DNA of 64,000 bases from Leptospira inadai serovar Lyme str. 10. GTDB lineage: Bacteria > Spirochaetota > Leptospiria > Leptospirales > Leptospiraceae. Location of the stretch: assembly GCF_000243675.2 (NCBI RefSeq), contig NZ_AHMM02000025.1:310001-374000 (forward strand), written 5' to 3'. The position numbers and the translations under genes were made by a program. Below are positions 1-8,219 of this stretch, piece by piece. Numbering within the stretch: the first letter of the stretch is position 1; each line of letters opens with the position of its first letter. The notes under the pieces were generated by a model that was not told the origin of the DNA, searched no databases, and saw nothing but the letters and a program-made list of their open reading frames with translations.

Positions 1-226
1 ACCTTTGCAGCTTCCATTCCTAGGATCCAGAAAAAAGAAGAACCAACTCGCCGAATATTTTCCCGTAATTCTGCAAACTAACGACAGAACAGGCGTCTCG
101 CCCAAACTATTTAACGGCAGCGGGGATATTCGGGCCGGATTATTTTCGGATGGAATCGCTTTACATGCCTCGAGCAGTGATTCGCTTGAAGTCGGTGATT
201 TCGTCGAATTTAGAGCCTGGCAATAA
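1..226 (+). CDS. MoeA-like molybdopterin molybdotransferase, C-terminal end (partial)
   Basis: Only the last 75 or so codons are inside the window; the reading frame is open to base 2. The tail has the pattern of MoeA domain IV: a FPVIL strand, then NGSGDIRAGL, SDGIAL and a closing GDFVEFRAW strand. MoeA inserts molybdate into adenylated molybdopterin in the cytoplasm. The catalytic domain lies outside the window, so the call rests on this short tail. A glp/moeA paralogue is equally possible. Confidence 0.65.
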   Translation, partial: PLQLPFLGSRKKKNQLAEYFPVILQTNDRTGVSPKLFNGSGDIRAGLFSDGIALHASSSDSLEVGDFVEFRAWQ

Positions 227-476
227 TTTTCGACGAACCATTCCCATCCGGAAATTTCCACGGAGTTATGACGAAGGAATTCGAAGGAAAGAGGGATGGA
301 TCGATCGTTTTTGAATCCTGGGTTCGTTTTGGCCGCACCCAATCAATCGTCAATCGGTTCCCGTTCTATAACTAAAATAGAAAATACTTCCATTCTATCT
401 CGAATCGCGAACTAGCAATCCGGATTGACCGAGGTTTACGTTCTATTCAAATGAGCGTATAGCCGGGAGGGCTAGC

Positions 477-1943
477 ATGACCGCTAAAAAAAGAATTGCC
501 GTAGCGAAAGGAGACGGAATCGGACCGGAGATAATGGATGCGACTCTTCGGATCTTGGAAGCAGCAGGAGCAAAGATTGAGCCGGTCTTTATAGAAATCG
601 GGGAACAAGTCTACAAGAAGGGACATAGCGCCGGAATCGAACCTTCCGCTTGGGACATACTCCGCGAAACGAAAGTTTTTCTAAAGGCCCCGATCACGAC
701 TCCTCAAGGCGGAGGTTATAAAAGCTTAAACGTGACTGTCCGTACTACCCTCGGTCTTTTTGCAAACGTTCGCCCTTGCGTTTCTTTATATCCGTACGTG
801 GACACGAAGCATCCTCTACTCGACGTCGTGATAGTTCGGGAAAACGAAGAGGACCTTTATACCGGAATCGAACATAAACAAACTACCGACACGGTACAAT
901 GTCTTAAATTGATCTCGCGTCCGGGATCCGAGAAAATCATCCGTTATGCGTTCGAATATGCGAAGGCATACGGAAGAAAGAAAGTCACCGCTATGGTCAA
1001 AGACAATATCATGAAGCAATCCGACGGACTCTTTCATGACGTGTTTAAAGAGATCGCGAAAGATTATCCCGATATAGAATCGAATAGTGAAATCATCGAT
1101 ATCGGCGCCGCTCACTTAGCGGAACGCCCCCAAACGTATGACGTTGTCGTAACGTTAAATTTATACGGCGATATTATTTCGGATATCGTTGCACAGGTGG
1201 CCGGCTCCGTCGGGATGGCGGGTTCGGCGAATATAGGAGAGATTGTTTCCATGTTTGAAGCAATTCACGGTTCCGCTCCGGATATCGCCGGAAAAAATAT
1301 GGCCAACCCGTCCGGCCTCTTAAACGCGGCAGTCATGATGCTTGTTCATTTAGGCCAGCCCGATATCGCCGCAAAAATTCAAAACGCTTGGCTTCTCACG
1401 ATCGAAGAGGGAATTCACACCGGAGATATTTTCAAGGCGGGAGTCAGCCGGATTAAAGTGGGCACTAAGGAATTTTCGGAAGCAGTGATCGGAAACCTAG
1501 GTCATCTGCCGGAAAGATTTAAACCGATTTCATTCGGGAAAGCGAAGGCCATTCATATTCCCGATTACAAAAGAATCCCGATAATGAAGGAATTGGTCGG
1601 CGTGGACATCTTCTTGGATTGGTCATCCGGATCACCCGACGAATTGGGTAAGAAACTTTCGAACTTATCCTCGGACTTAAAACTTCGGATGATTACTAAT
1701 CGAGGAGTTAAAGTATATCCGAATGGTGCACCCGAGACATTTCTAACCGACCATTGGAGATGTAGATTTATACATCCCGATACGCCAGATTCTGAGATGG
1801 GAGACGGCTTTATAAAAATCCAGCCCGAACAAATAGGAAAACTTCTCTTAAAAATCTCGGAAGCGGGATTAGATAGCATCCAAACCGAAAACCTGTATAA
1901 ATTCGGAGGAAAACGTGCCTTTTCTCTCGGACAAGGCGAGTAA
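477..1943 (+). CDS. icd: Isocitrate dehydrogenase with C-terminal extension
   Basis: Oxidatively decarboxylates isocitrate to 2-oxoglutarate in the TCA cycle. The beta-decarboxylating dehydrogenase core spans residues 5-335: GDGIGPE at 12-18, a substrate-binding stretch NVTVRTTLGLFANVRP, the catalytic Lys in MVKDN, metal-binding Asp residues in LYGDIISD, and the cofactor loop HGSAPDIAGKNMANP. About 150 further residues follow, as in the Thermus/Rickettsia-type IDH with its extra C-terminal domain; E. coli Icd lacks this. The start is supported by GGGAGG 8 bases upstream. I cannot decide NAD versus NADP specificity from the sequence by eye. It stands alone, with a 250-bp gap upstream that shows nothing recognisable. 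Confidence 0.93.
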   Translation: MTAKKRIAVAKGDGIGPEIMDATLRILEAAGAKIEPVFIEIGEQVYKKGHSAGIEPSAWDILRETKVFLKAPITTPQGGGYKSLNVTVRTTLGLFANVRPCVSLYPYVDTKHPLLDVVIVRENEEDLYTGIEHKQTTDTVQCLKLISRPGSEKIIRYAFEYAKAYGRKKVTAMVKDNIMKQSDGLFHDVFKEIAKDYPDIESNSEIIDIGAAHLAERPQTYDVVVTLNLYGDIISDIVAQVAGSVGMAGSANIGEIVSMFEAIHGSAPDIAGKNMANPSGLLNAAVMMLVHLGQPDIAAKIQNAWLLTIEEGIHTGDIFKAGVSRIKVGTKEFSEAVIGNLGHLPERFKPISFGKAKAIHIPDYKRIPIMKELVGVDIFLDWSSGSPDELGKKLSNLSSDLKLRMITNRGVKVYPNGAPETFLTDHWRCRFIHPDTPDSEMGDGFIKIQPEQIGKLLLKISEAGLDSIQTENLYKFGGKRAFSLGQGE

Positions 1944-1952
1944 AAGATATTG

Positions 1953-1992
1953 AAAGCATTTAAGTAAGCTAATTAACTTATTTGGATGCTTT
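1953..1992 (+). terminator. Imperfect hairpin after icd, possible 3' end
   Basis: AAAGCAT (1953-1959) pairs with ATGCTTT (1986-1992), and inside it TAAGT (1961-1965) pairs with ACTTA (1976-1980). The hairpin starts 10 bases after the icd stop codon. It is AT-rich and lacks a clear T tract, so it may be an mRNA 3'-end stabiliser rather than an intrinsic terminator. Confidence 0.3.
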
Positions 1993-2053
1993 AAGTACTC
2001 GACTTCTTTCTTAAATAGGAGACTCTCTCTCCTCAGTCGATTCTAGCCTAACG

Positions 2054-3043
2054 GTGACTATGAAAAATTTTGAGAAAAGCGAAGCATATGAAGTGATCCG
2101 GCTTTTAAATCTAGATGAAAAAGACGGAAGAAAATTTTTATCCCTGATCTCACCCGAGCCTAGTTTAGCGGAGTGGATTAGATTTGCTCGCATCGGATTT
2201 CTTGCCTTAGGTTCGGTTCTATTTGCTTCGGGAGTCATTTTCTTCTTTGCCTATAACTGGGCGGGGATGGATAGGTTTGCGAAATTAGGACTGATCGCCG
2301 GTTCATTATCCGTCGTTTCGATCGCGTCGTTCTTTATAAAAAAAGAATATTATTCGTATCAAGCCCTCTTGTTCACAGCCGTAATTCTTACGGGAGTTCT
2401 ACTCGCAGTGTACGGACAGATTTATCAAACCGGAGCCAATTCCGTGGATTTGTTCATTAGCTGGACCATCCTTAGCCTAGGATTCGTAGCTGTCGGAAAT
2501 TCAGCGTTTCTCTGGCTTTTTTGGATCGTACTGCTGAATTCCACGATTCAACTTTATGGAAAACAAATATTGTTCAGGGATGAAAATCCCTATCTGTACT
2601 CGTTGGCATTATTGATAAATCTAGGATTCATTGCCGCCTACGAATTAACAAGAAACCGGAGCGAGCAGAAAGAAACCGCTGCTTGGTTTCCGAACGCAGT
2701 CGGAGTGATCGCCTTTTATTTCGTGATATGGGGTTCTATATTCAGTATATTCAGAGATCAAAAAGGAATCGGCGATTTTATTATGATAGGTATGTCGATT
2801 CTTTTTGCGGTCGGTATCTATTTCGTTTATAGACGTATGATTCGGCGCTTAGGGATGCTCGCGATAGCTTTACTTTCGGGAATCACTCTCATATTTTCAA
2901 TCATGATTAGACAGTTCGATTGGGATAATTTTATATTACTGTTTTTCTTCGGAGGAGTCGTACTGACCGCTGTAACCGCATGGAGCGCAAAACATCTTAT
3001 AAACGTTAGGAACGAATGGAGACAGGACGAAAGAAAGGGATGA
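2054..3043 (+). CDS. DUF2157 membrane protein
   Basis: This is an integral membrane protein of 329 residues. A soluble N-terminal helix region (about residues 1-45) is followed by around ten hydrophobic segments, starting near IGFLALGSVLFASGVIFFF. The N-terminal part through FFAYNWAGM resembles the DUF2157 family. No catalytic motif is visible. It opens a three-gene operon with DUF4401 and GDYXXLXY proteins, an arrangement found in many Gram-negative bacteria whose function is unknown. The start may be GTG at 2054 or ATG at 2060; neither has a strong ribosome-binding site. Confidence 0.8.
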   Translation: MTMKNFEKSEAYEVIRLLNLDEKDGRKFLSLISPEPSLAEWIRFARIGFLALGSVLFASGVIFFFAYNWAGMDRFAKLGLIAGSLSVVSIASFFIKKEYYSYQALLFTAVILTGVLLAVYGQIYQTGANSVDLFISWTILSLGFVAVGNSAFLWLFWIVLLNSTIQLYGKQILFRDENPYLYSLALLINLGFIAAYELTRNRSEQKETAAWFPNAVGVIAFYFVIWGSIFSIFRDQKGIGDFIMIGMSILFAVGIYFVYRRMIRRLGMLAIALLSGITLIFSIMIRQFDWDNFILLFFFGGVVLTAVTAWSAKHLINVRNEWRQDERKG

Positions 3044-4089
3044 ATTTAAAAGAAATTGCGATTCAACTCGCCTTAAATCAACAACAAGAAGAAACGTTAA
3101 ACTCTTTCTTTACCCGCTCTAAAGGGGATAATGCCCCCTGGTACGTTCATTTGGTCGTCATCATCGGATCCTGGTTTGCCGCTTTATTAATATTACTCTT
3201 CTTATTTTTAGCCGAGATACTTAAGACCACGGACAGCCTTAAATATCTGGGAGGAATCGTCTTACTCGGTTCTATGGCAATACCTTTATTGGATAAAGAT
3301 AAAAAAATATCCGAACCGTTATTAGTATCTTTGGGATTTCTAGGTCAAATTTTGTTCTTTCTCGGAATCGCATCCTCTCATCTGGAAACGAACACGATCA
3401 GTCTCTCCGTCCTAATCGTAGAGACGATTTTGTATTTCCTATCCGGAACTTGGATTCAAAGATTTATCTCGGTCATCTTGTTCTTTTCGGCTTCTGGAAC
3501 TTTACTTTATCATAATGAGATAATCGCTGCTATTCATTTTTTATTAGCGTTGGCCGGGGTATCGCTGATTTTACTTTTCCGTTTCGAAACTAGGCTCGTA
3601 ACCTATAGTCCGTTGATTCCGAGGTTTTTTTTACCGACTGCATATGCTCTTGCATTTTGTATTTCGGGCATTTCTTCCTTATCCGTAAGCAGGGGGGAAT
3701 TACTTCATGCAGATTGGAGAATTTCAGGGGTAATCGGAGTCGTTATTCTTGCCGCCTATCTACAAGATTGCTTTCGTATTTTTGCGAAAGAACATCTAAC
3801 GGCAACTAGCCTAACTATCGCCGGAATTTGCGTCGCTTTACTTTCAACTCTCCAAGCTCCGGGAATTTCCTTTTCCGTTTTGCTTATTTTGATAGGCTTT
3901 AGACAAAAACTAACGTTTATTCTTGTATTAGGGTTGCTATCGATCGCAGGATACTTAACCGATTTCTACTATTCCTTAAAAATGACCCTTTTAGCGAAAT
4001 CTTACGTACTTTTAGGATCCGGTGCCCTCTTCATATCGGCGTATCTGCTGCTCTCGAAATTGTTCCCGGAGAAGGAGATTAAGCAATGA
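3040..4089 (+). CDS. DUF4401 membrane protein
   Basis: This multi-pass membrane protein has about ten hydrophobic helices after a polar N-terminus (MNLKEIAIQLALNQQQEE). Family assignment rests on the length, the topology and its place between DUF2157 and GDYXXLXY genes. I chose ATG at 3040 because it forms an ATGA overlap with the preceding stop and is preceded by GAAAGG; an ATG at 3016 would add eight residues. Its function is unknown, and it probably forms a complex with its two neighbours. Confidence 0.78.
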   Translation: MNLKEIAIQLALNQQQEETLNSFFTRSKGDNAPWYVHLVVIIGSWFAALLILLFLFLAEILKTTDSLKYLGGIVLLGSMAIPLLDKDKKISEPLLVSLGFLGQILFFLGIASSHLETNTISLSVLIVETILYFLSGTWIQRFISVILFFSASGTLLYHNEIIAAIHFLLALAGVSLILLFRFETRLVTYSPLIPRFFLPTAYALAFCISGISSLSVSRGELLHADWRISGVIGVVILAAYLQDCFRIFAKEHLTATSLTIAGICVALLSTLQAPGISFSVLLILIGFRQKLTFILVLGLLSIAGYLTDFYYSLKMTLLAKSYVLLGSGALFISAYLLLSKLFPEKEIKQ

Positions 4090-4574
4090 AAGATACATTA
4101 CGGAAACCGATTATTTTTTTAAACTTAGCTGTCATTCTTCTTATCGTGGGAATCGAAACTTTTAAGAAAGAAAAGGTACGGGAAACCGGCGAATTAGTGC
4201 TCTTCCCTCTAGTACCGGTCGACCCTCGCTCGTTACTGCAAGGTGATTATATGCAACTGGCCTACGATATCACTCGTTCGAATTTTACGGAAGATTTATC
4301 TAGCTCCGGTTATATCGTCTTTTCTTTGGACGAGAATAAGGTCGCGAAGTTTGTCCGATTTCAAAACGAACCGGAACCGACGGCCGAACAGGAACGAAAA
4401 ATCAAATACCATAGACACGATTCCGGAATTAGCTTCGGGGCAGAGGAGTTTTTTTTCCAGGAAGGGGCCGGCAAAAAATTTGCGAACGCTAAATTCGGAG
4501 CGCTGCGAATAGATCCTAAAGGAAACGGTATTTTAGTCGGCGTTTTCGATAAGGATCATAATGAAATCCGATGA
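4086..4574 (+). CDS. GDYXXLXY-motif membrane-anchored protein
   Basis: This 162-residue protein has one N-terminal transmembrane helix (about residues 8-25, PIIFLNLAVILLIVGIE) and a periplasmic domain. That domain contains the signature GDYMQLAYDI at about residues 53-62, right after a PVDPRSLLQ segment typical of the family. It is coupled to the DUF4401 gene by an ATGA overlap, so the three genes should be co-transcribed. The family is widespread but has no established biochemical role. Confidence 0.88.
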   Translation: MKDTLRKPIIFLNLAVILLIVGIETFKKEKVRETGELVLFPLVPVDPRSLLQGDYMQLAYDITRSNFTEDLSSSGYIVFSLDENKVAKFVRFQNEPEPTAEQERKIKYHRHDSGISFGAEEFFFQEGAGKKFANAKFGALRIDPKGNGILVGVFDKDHNEIR

Positions 4575-4788
4575 CGGAAGGAATCTTTCAACCGCGGGTT
4601 CTTTTGCATCCATTCGGAGTCGTGAAAAACTAAGAGCGATGGAATTAAATCCGCTGAAAATATTTTCTTAGTAAGAGACGGTAAGATATTAACCCCGTCT
4701 ATCACTTCCTCGTTACTCGAAGGAATAGCTTGCCGTTCGGTATTGCAAATCGCAACAGTGAATCCGAAAATTCGAATTTGTCGAAAGA

Positions 4789-5202
4789 TCAATCCTCTCC
4801 CGGGCTTAGAATTTTTCGAAAGGATTCAATTGAAACAGGCTTAATCAGATAATCTTTTACATAAGGAGTTTCTTTGGCCTTCCTCAGGTCGGCGTCGTCT
4901 ACCGAAGAACTAACCATATAAATAATCGGTTTTTTCAAAAGACAATCCACCAATCTCTCGTATTCTTCCAAAAATTGCCACCCATCCATATAAGGCATAT
5001 TGATATCTAGAAAAATCAAATCCGGTATGCAATCCGGATCCGTTGTATGTTCTCTCAAAAAAGAAATCGCTTCCTCGCCGTCCGATAGGACTTCAAAGCT
5101 ATGCACGACTCCGATCTTTTCGATCATTCTCTTGGCAATGGCGACGAATATGGCATCGTCATCCACCAATAAGAGTCGTTGTTTTTTAAATCCAGAATTC
5201 AT
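4789..5202 (-). CDS. Single-domain response regulator (CheY/Rcp1-like)
   Basis: This is a receiver domain only, with no output domain. It has the acidic triplet DDD at residues 14-16, the phospho-acceptor D66 in FLDINMP, a conserved Ser in the MVSSS strand and the Lys in LIKPVS near residue 122. The extra loop between helix 2 and strand 3 resembles Rcp1-type receivers that pair with hybrid or PAS kinases. It overlaps the upstream kinase gene by 17 bases, so the two are translationally coupled and it is the likely phosphorylation target. Downstream output is unknown; it probably acts by protein-protein interaction. Confidence 0.9.
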   Translation of the reverse strand: MNSGFKKQRLLLVDDDAIFVAIAKRMIEKIGVVHSFEVLSDGEEAISFLREHTTDPDCIPDLIFLDINMPYMDGWQFLEEYERLVDCLLKKPIIYMVSSSVDDADLRKAKETPYVKDYLIKPVSIESFRKILSPGED

Positions 5203-7099
5203 TTGCCTTCGTAAGTTGGACGAGAAATTTCGCTCCTCTATCGGGACCGCTTTCCACCCGAATCTCGCCGCCGAGGGATTCGATTTGGTTTTTGGTCATA
5301 AATAATCCTAATCCCTTTCCTTCCTTATTTCTGTGGAAAGTTTTATGCAGCTTAAAGATTTGATTTCCGTACTTATTCAAATCCATTCCTAGTCCGTTAT
5401 CTGCGACTTCCAAAATCAAAGTACTGTTTTGCCAATATGATTTAAAAGTAACGATTAATTTCCTTTTCGGCGACCTATATTTCAAAGCATTAGATAATAG
5501 ATTAAGAAGAATACTCTCTAAATAGACGCGCGGATATACAATTTCGGGAGCCTTCGAGAAATCGACGATGATATCGGCTCCGACTTCCATAATTTGACCC
5601 AGAAACATGGACCTCACCTTTGCGAAAATTTCATCGAAGGCAATTTGTTCCGACGGGACTCTTACATTCTGTCGAATTTTAATGACTTCCACCAATTCGT
5701 TTAATGTGGAATGTAACTGGCTTGCAGTTTGTTTAAGATATTCGATAAATTCCTTTTTCTCGTCTTCGGTTTCGGCCTCTTCGAGAAATTTCACCAACGT
5801 CGAGATGTTTCCAATAGGAGATCGAATATTATGCGAGACAATCTGGTTGAATTCCTCCAACTGACTGAGTCTCTCCCTAAGATTCTTTCCTACCGATTTC
5901 AAACGAGAATTCTTTTCTCGAAGAATGTTTTCGAGCGTACGTCGACGCGAAATATCCTGCACCTGAGCGACGACGAACATCAATTCTCCCGAATCTTTTC
6001 GAACCGCGACCGAGGTGACCAAGGCCCAAATCAACGAACCTCTCTTATGCACATATCTTTTTACCAATTGAACCGATTCCTTCTCGCCGCGTAATACGCG
6101 CTCGAACGTTTCCAGGCCGGTATCAACATCTTCCGAAAAGGTAATATCACCGAATTTTTTTACCCACAATTCTTCGGGTAAATAACCCAGAAGGTTTGAA
6201 AAAGATTGGTTTACCTCTAAAAATCTACCGTCCTTATCAAGCAAAAAAATGCCGATTCCTGAATTATGAAATGCTAATGAAAACTTCCTTTCACTCAGAC
6301 GGATCTCTTCTTCGACTATTTTAGAGAGGGTAATATCCTGAATCGCCCCGTAGATTCCGGTAATTTTACCACCGACGCAAATCGCCTTTCCCTGACTTCT
6401 TAACCATTTAATCTTTCCGGACTCGGTTATAATTCTGTGTTCAAGCGAATAACTCTCGCCCGTTTCTCCCAACCGTTTATTGCAATCGGCTATGATAGCG
6501 AGATCGTCGGGATGACTATACGAGTAAACGATTGCCTTATCGATACCCTTTCGTTCGTCTCGTTCGAATATCCGGTATACTTCCGAAGACCAGTAAATCC
6601 TTCCGGTTTGAAAATCCGATTCCCAGGCTCCGACATGAGCGAGTTCGCTCATGAGAAGGGAGAACCTCTCTTCTAATTTTAATTTTTCCGTCAAAGATAC
6701 CTGATTCGTTATTTCTCTCGTCGTTGTATGAAGGTATTTTACTTTTCCTGAATCATCCATTATCGGCTGAGTCACCATCTGTAGCCAAACATACTCGCCG
6801 TTCTTATGTAGAAACCGATAATCGATTAAAGGAGGAAGTTCTCCTTTCTTTGCGAGATCATGCGATTCGCGACGGATTTTTTCCCGGTCTTCAGGATGAA
6901 TGAAATCATAAGGATTGCGATTTACCAATTCGCTCGGATCGTATCCGGTTAGTTCTTGAGCCCTCGGATTCGCATAAAGATAGATGCAGTTTATGTCATG
7001 TAGGCATATCATGTCCCGGCTTTTTTCGACTAGGGTTTGAAAGAAATCCAAACCGTTTACAAGTCGGGGCATACTTCTACGAGTCTCATGCACTTTCAT
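5186..7099 (-). CDS. PAS-PAS-PAS sensor histidine kinase
   Basis: This 637-residue kinase has no transmembrane segment or signal peptide, so it is probably cytoplasmic. There are three PAS domains (about residues 14-135, 145-262 and 270-388), each ending in a PAC-like segment. A coiled coil follows, then a DHp domain with the phospho-acceptor His in IVSHNIRSP (about residue 423). The HATPase domain has the N box NLLSNALKY, the G1 box ADNGLGMD and the G2 box GKGLGLFMTK. It overlaps the receiver gene downstream. The PAS domains suggest sensing of a cytoplasmic small molecule, redox state or light, but no cofactor-binding Cys or His is obvious. Confidence 0.93.
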   Translation of the reverse strand: MKVHETRRSMPRLVNGLDFFQTLVEKSRDMICLHDINCIYLYANPRAQELTGYDPSELVNRNPYDFIHPEDREKIRRESHDLAKKGELPPLIDYRFLHKNGEYVWLQMVTQPIMDDSGKVKYLHTTTREITNQVSLTEKLKLEERFSLLMSELAHVGAWESDFQTGRIYWSSEVYRIFERDERKGIDKAIVYSYSHPDDLAIIADCNKRLGETGESYSLEHRIITESGKIKWLRSQGKAICVGGKITGIYGAIQDITLSKIVEEEIRLSERKFSLAFHNSGIGIFLLDKDGRFLEVNQSFSNLLGYLPEELWVKKFGDITFSEDVDTGLETFERVLRGEKESVQLVKRYVHKRGSLIWALVTSVAVRKDSGELMFVVAQVQDISRRRTLENILREKNSRLKSVGKNLRERLSQLEEFNQIVSHNIRSPIGNISTLVKFLEEAETEDEKKEFIEYLKQTASQLHSTLNELVEVIKIRQNVRVPSEQIAFDEIFAKVRSMFLGQIMEVGADIIVDFSKAPEIVYPRVYLESILLNLLSNALKYRSPKRKLIVTFKSYWQNSTLILEVADNGLGMDLNKYGNQIFKLHKTFHRNKEGKGLGLFMTKNQIESLGGEIRVESGPDRGAKFLVQLTKANEFWI

Positions 7100-7298
7100 A
7101 GGCCTCGACTATATGACCTTTTTTTCCGGAAGAAAACACGAGTTAGACGAAGAAAAGTCGCAAAACTCTAAGGGATTTTGTTTTTGACTACGGAATTTTT
7201 ATCAGGCAACGGTTAGGCTGAGTATTCCCTATGAAAGGAAGAGTATCTTCTAGTGAGTTGGATTTTATTACAAAATACTCGAACGTTAGTAAATATGA

Positions 7299-7532
7299 TT
7301 ACTCTCCGTCGTCTCCGATGGCCTCGACTGGGCAGATGTCTTTAGCTTTGCGTGCACAAATTTGTTCTTCCGGAGTTTGCGGTTGGCGATGAAAGTAAAC
7401 CTTCGATTCGTCGTCCGTATATTTTAAAAGCATGGGAGCTTCTTCCAGGCAATCGTTACATGGTACACAGGTGTTATCGATGTAAAACTTTCCTGCTGCA
7501 TTTTCAGGAACTTTATCGTTCTTATCGGCCAT
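7299..7532 (-). CDS. Ferredoxin, single [4Fe-4S]
   Basis: This is a 77-residue acidic electron carrier. Cluster ligands are Cys22, Cys25 and Cys28 in CVPCNDC and the distal Cys in DICPVEAI (about residue 68). This is the layout of one-cluster ferredoxins with a long central insert; the extra Cys near residue 60 may be structural. It is monocistronic and divergent from the Tat-signal subunit gene at 7638, with 105 bases between the starts. The redox partner cannot be told from context. Confidence 0.88.
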   Translation of the reverse strand: MADKNDKVPENAAGKFYIDNTCVPCNDCLEEAPMLLKYTDDESKVYFHRQPQTPEEQICARKAKDICPVEAIGDDGE

Positions 7533-7637
7533 GATCTACTAGGGATTGTCGAACGTACGTTTTGTCAACTCTCTTTTCCAACCCAAGTCGTTCATATAAT
7601 ATTGACAGCGCTTTAACAGATCCGACTATTATCGATC

Positions 7638-8219
7638 ATGGAAAATCGTACATCTCGTTTTTCTCGTAAAACTTTCCTGCGGTTCGGCTTGGCCGGTTCT
7701 GCCGCTCTTTTTTTAGGCGGCACTTTCTGTATCTTTAAGTCCTCGACACGATATCTTCCCAAGGCTTTGTTCTTTTCGACCGACGAATTGAACACGATGG
7801 GGGCTTTGGCGGAAGCGATCCTTCCGCAAGGATCAAACGTACCGACCTATAAGCAAGCCGAAGTTTTAGAACGGCTAGACGAGGAATTTTATTTCGTAGA
7901 CCCGTTTCTCTCGGAAGATTTTAAATCTCTAATACTTGTGATCGAATATCTACCGATCCTCCACGGAAAGTTCTCCCGATTCAGCAGGATGTCCCTCGAC
8001 TCGAGACGCTCTTTTCTAAATTCCCTTACGGATACTAGTTCGGATCTAGTTCGGGCCGTCTGGGCAAATTTAAGAATGCCGATTTTCTTAGTCTATTACG
8101 GACATCCGTCGACCTTTCATCTGATTTCGTACGAAGGACCGTTCGGCAGCCCGCCGGAAAAGCTCAGCGAATCGCGAATATATTATAAAAAAATGATAGG
8201 TGGAGTCGATGTCGGGTAG
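7638..8219 (+). CDS. Small subunit of GMC oxidoreductase (gluconate 2-dehydrogenase subunit 3-like), Tat-type signal
   Basis: The N-terminus carries a Tat-like signal, SRKTFLRFGLAGSAALFLGG (RK in place of the usual twin Arg), so the protein is probably exported folded. The mature part (about 160 residues) resembles gluconate 2-dehydrogenase subunit 3-type proteins: FSTDELNTMGALAEAILP, then a helical domain. These subunits escort and stabilise a flavin-containing large subunit that often lacks its own signal. The next gene encodes such a GMC flavoprotein and overlaps this one, supporting a complex exported by hitch-hiking. Family identity is inferred from context as much as from sequence. Confidence 0.7.
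   Translation: MENRTSRFSRKTFLRFGLAGSAALFLGGTFCIFKSSTRYLPKALFFSTDELNTMGALAEAILPQGSNVPTYKQAEVLERLDEEFYFVDPFLSEDFKSLILVIEYLPILHGKFSRFSRMSLDSRRSFLNSLTDTSSDLVRAVWANLRMPIFLVYYGHPSTFHLISYEGPFGSPPEKLSESRIYYKKMIGGVDVG

Noticed and set aside
4556..4792. 78-codon minus-strand frame between the GDYXXLXY and receiver genes
   Set aside because: It overlaps the ends of both real genes, has no ribosome-binding site and shows no family resemblance; probably chance.
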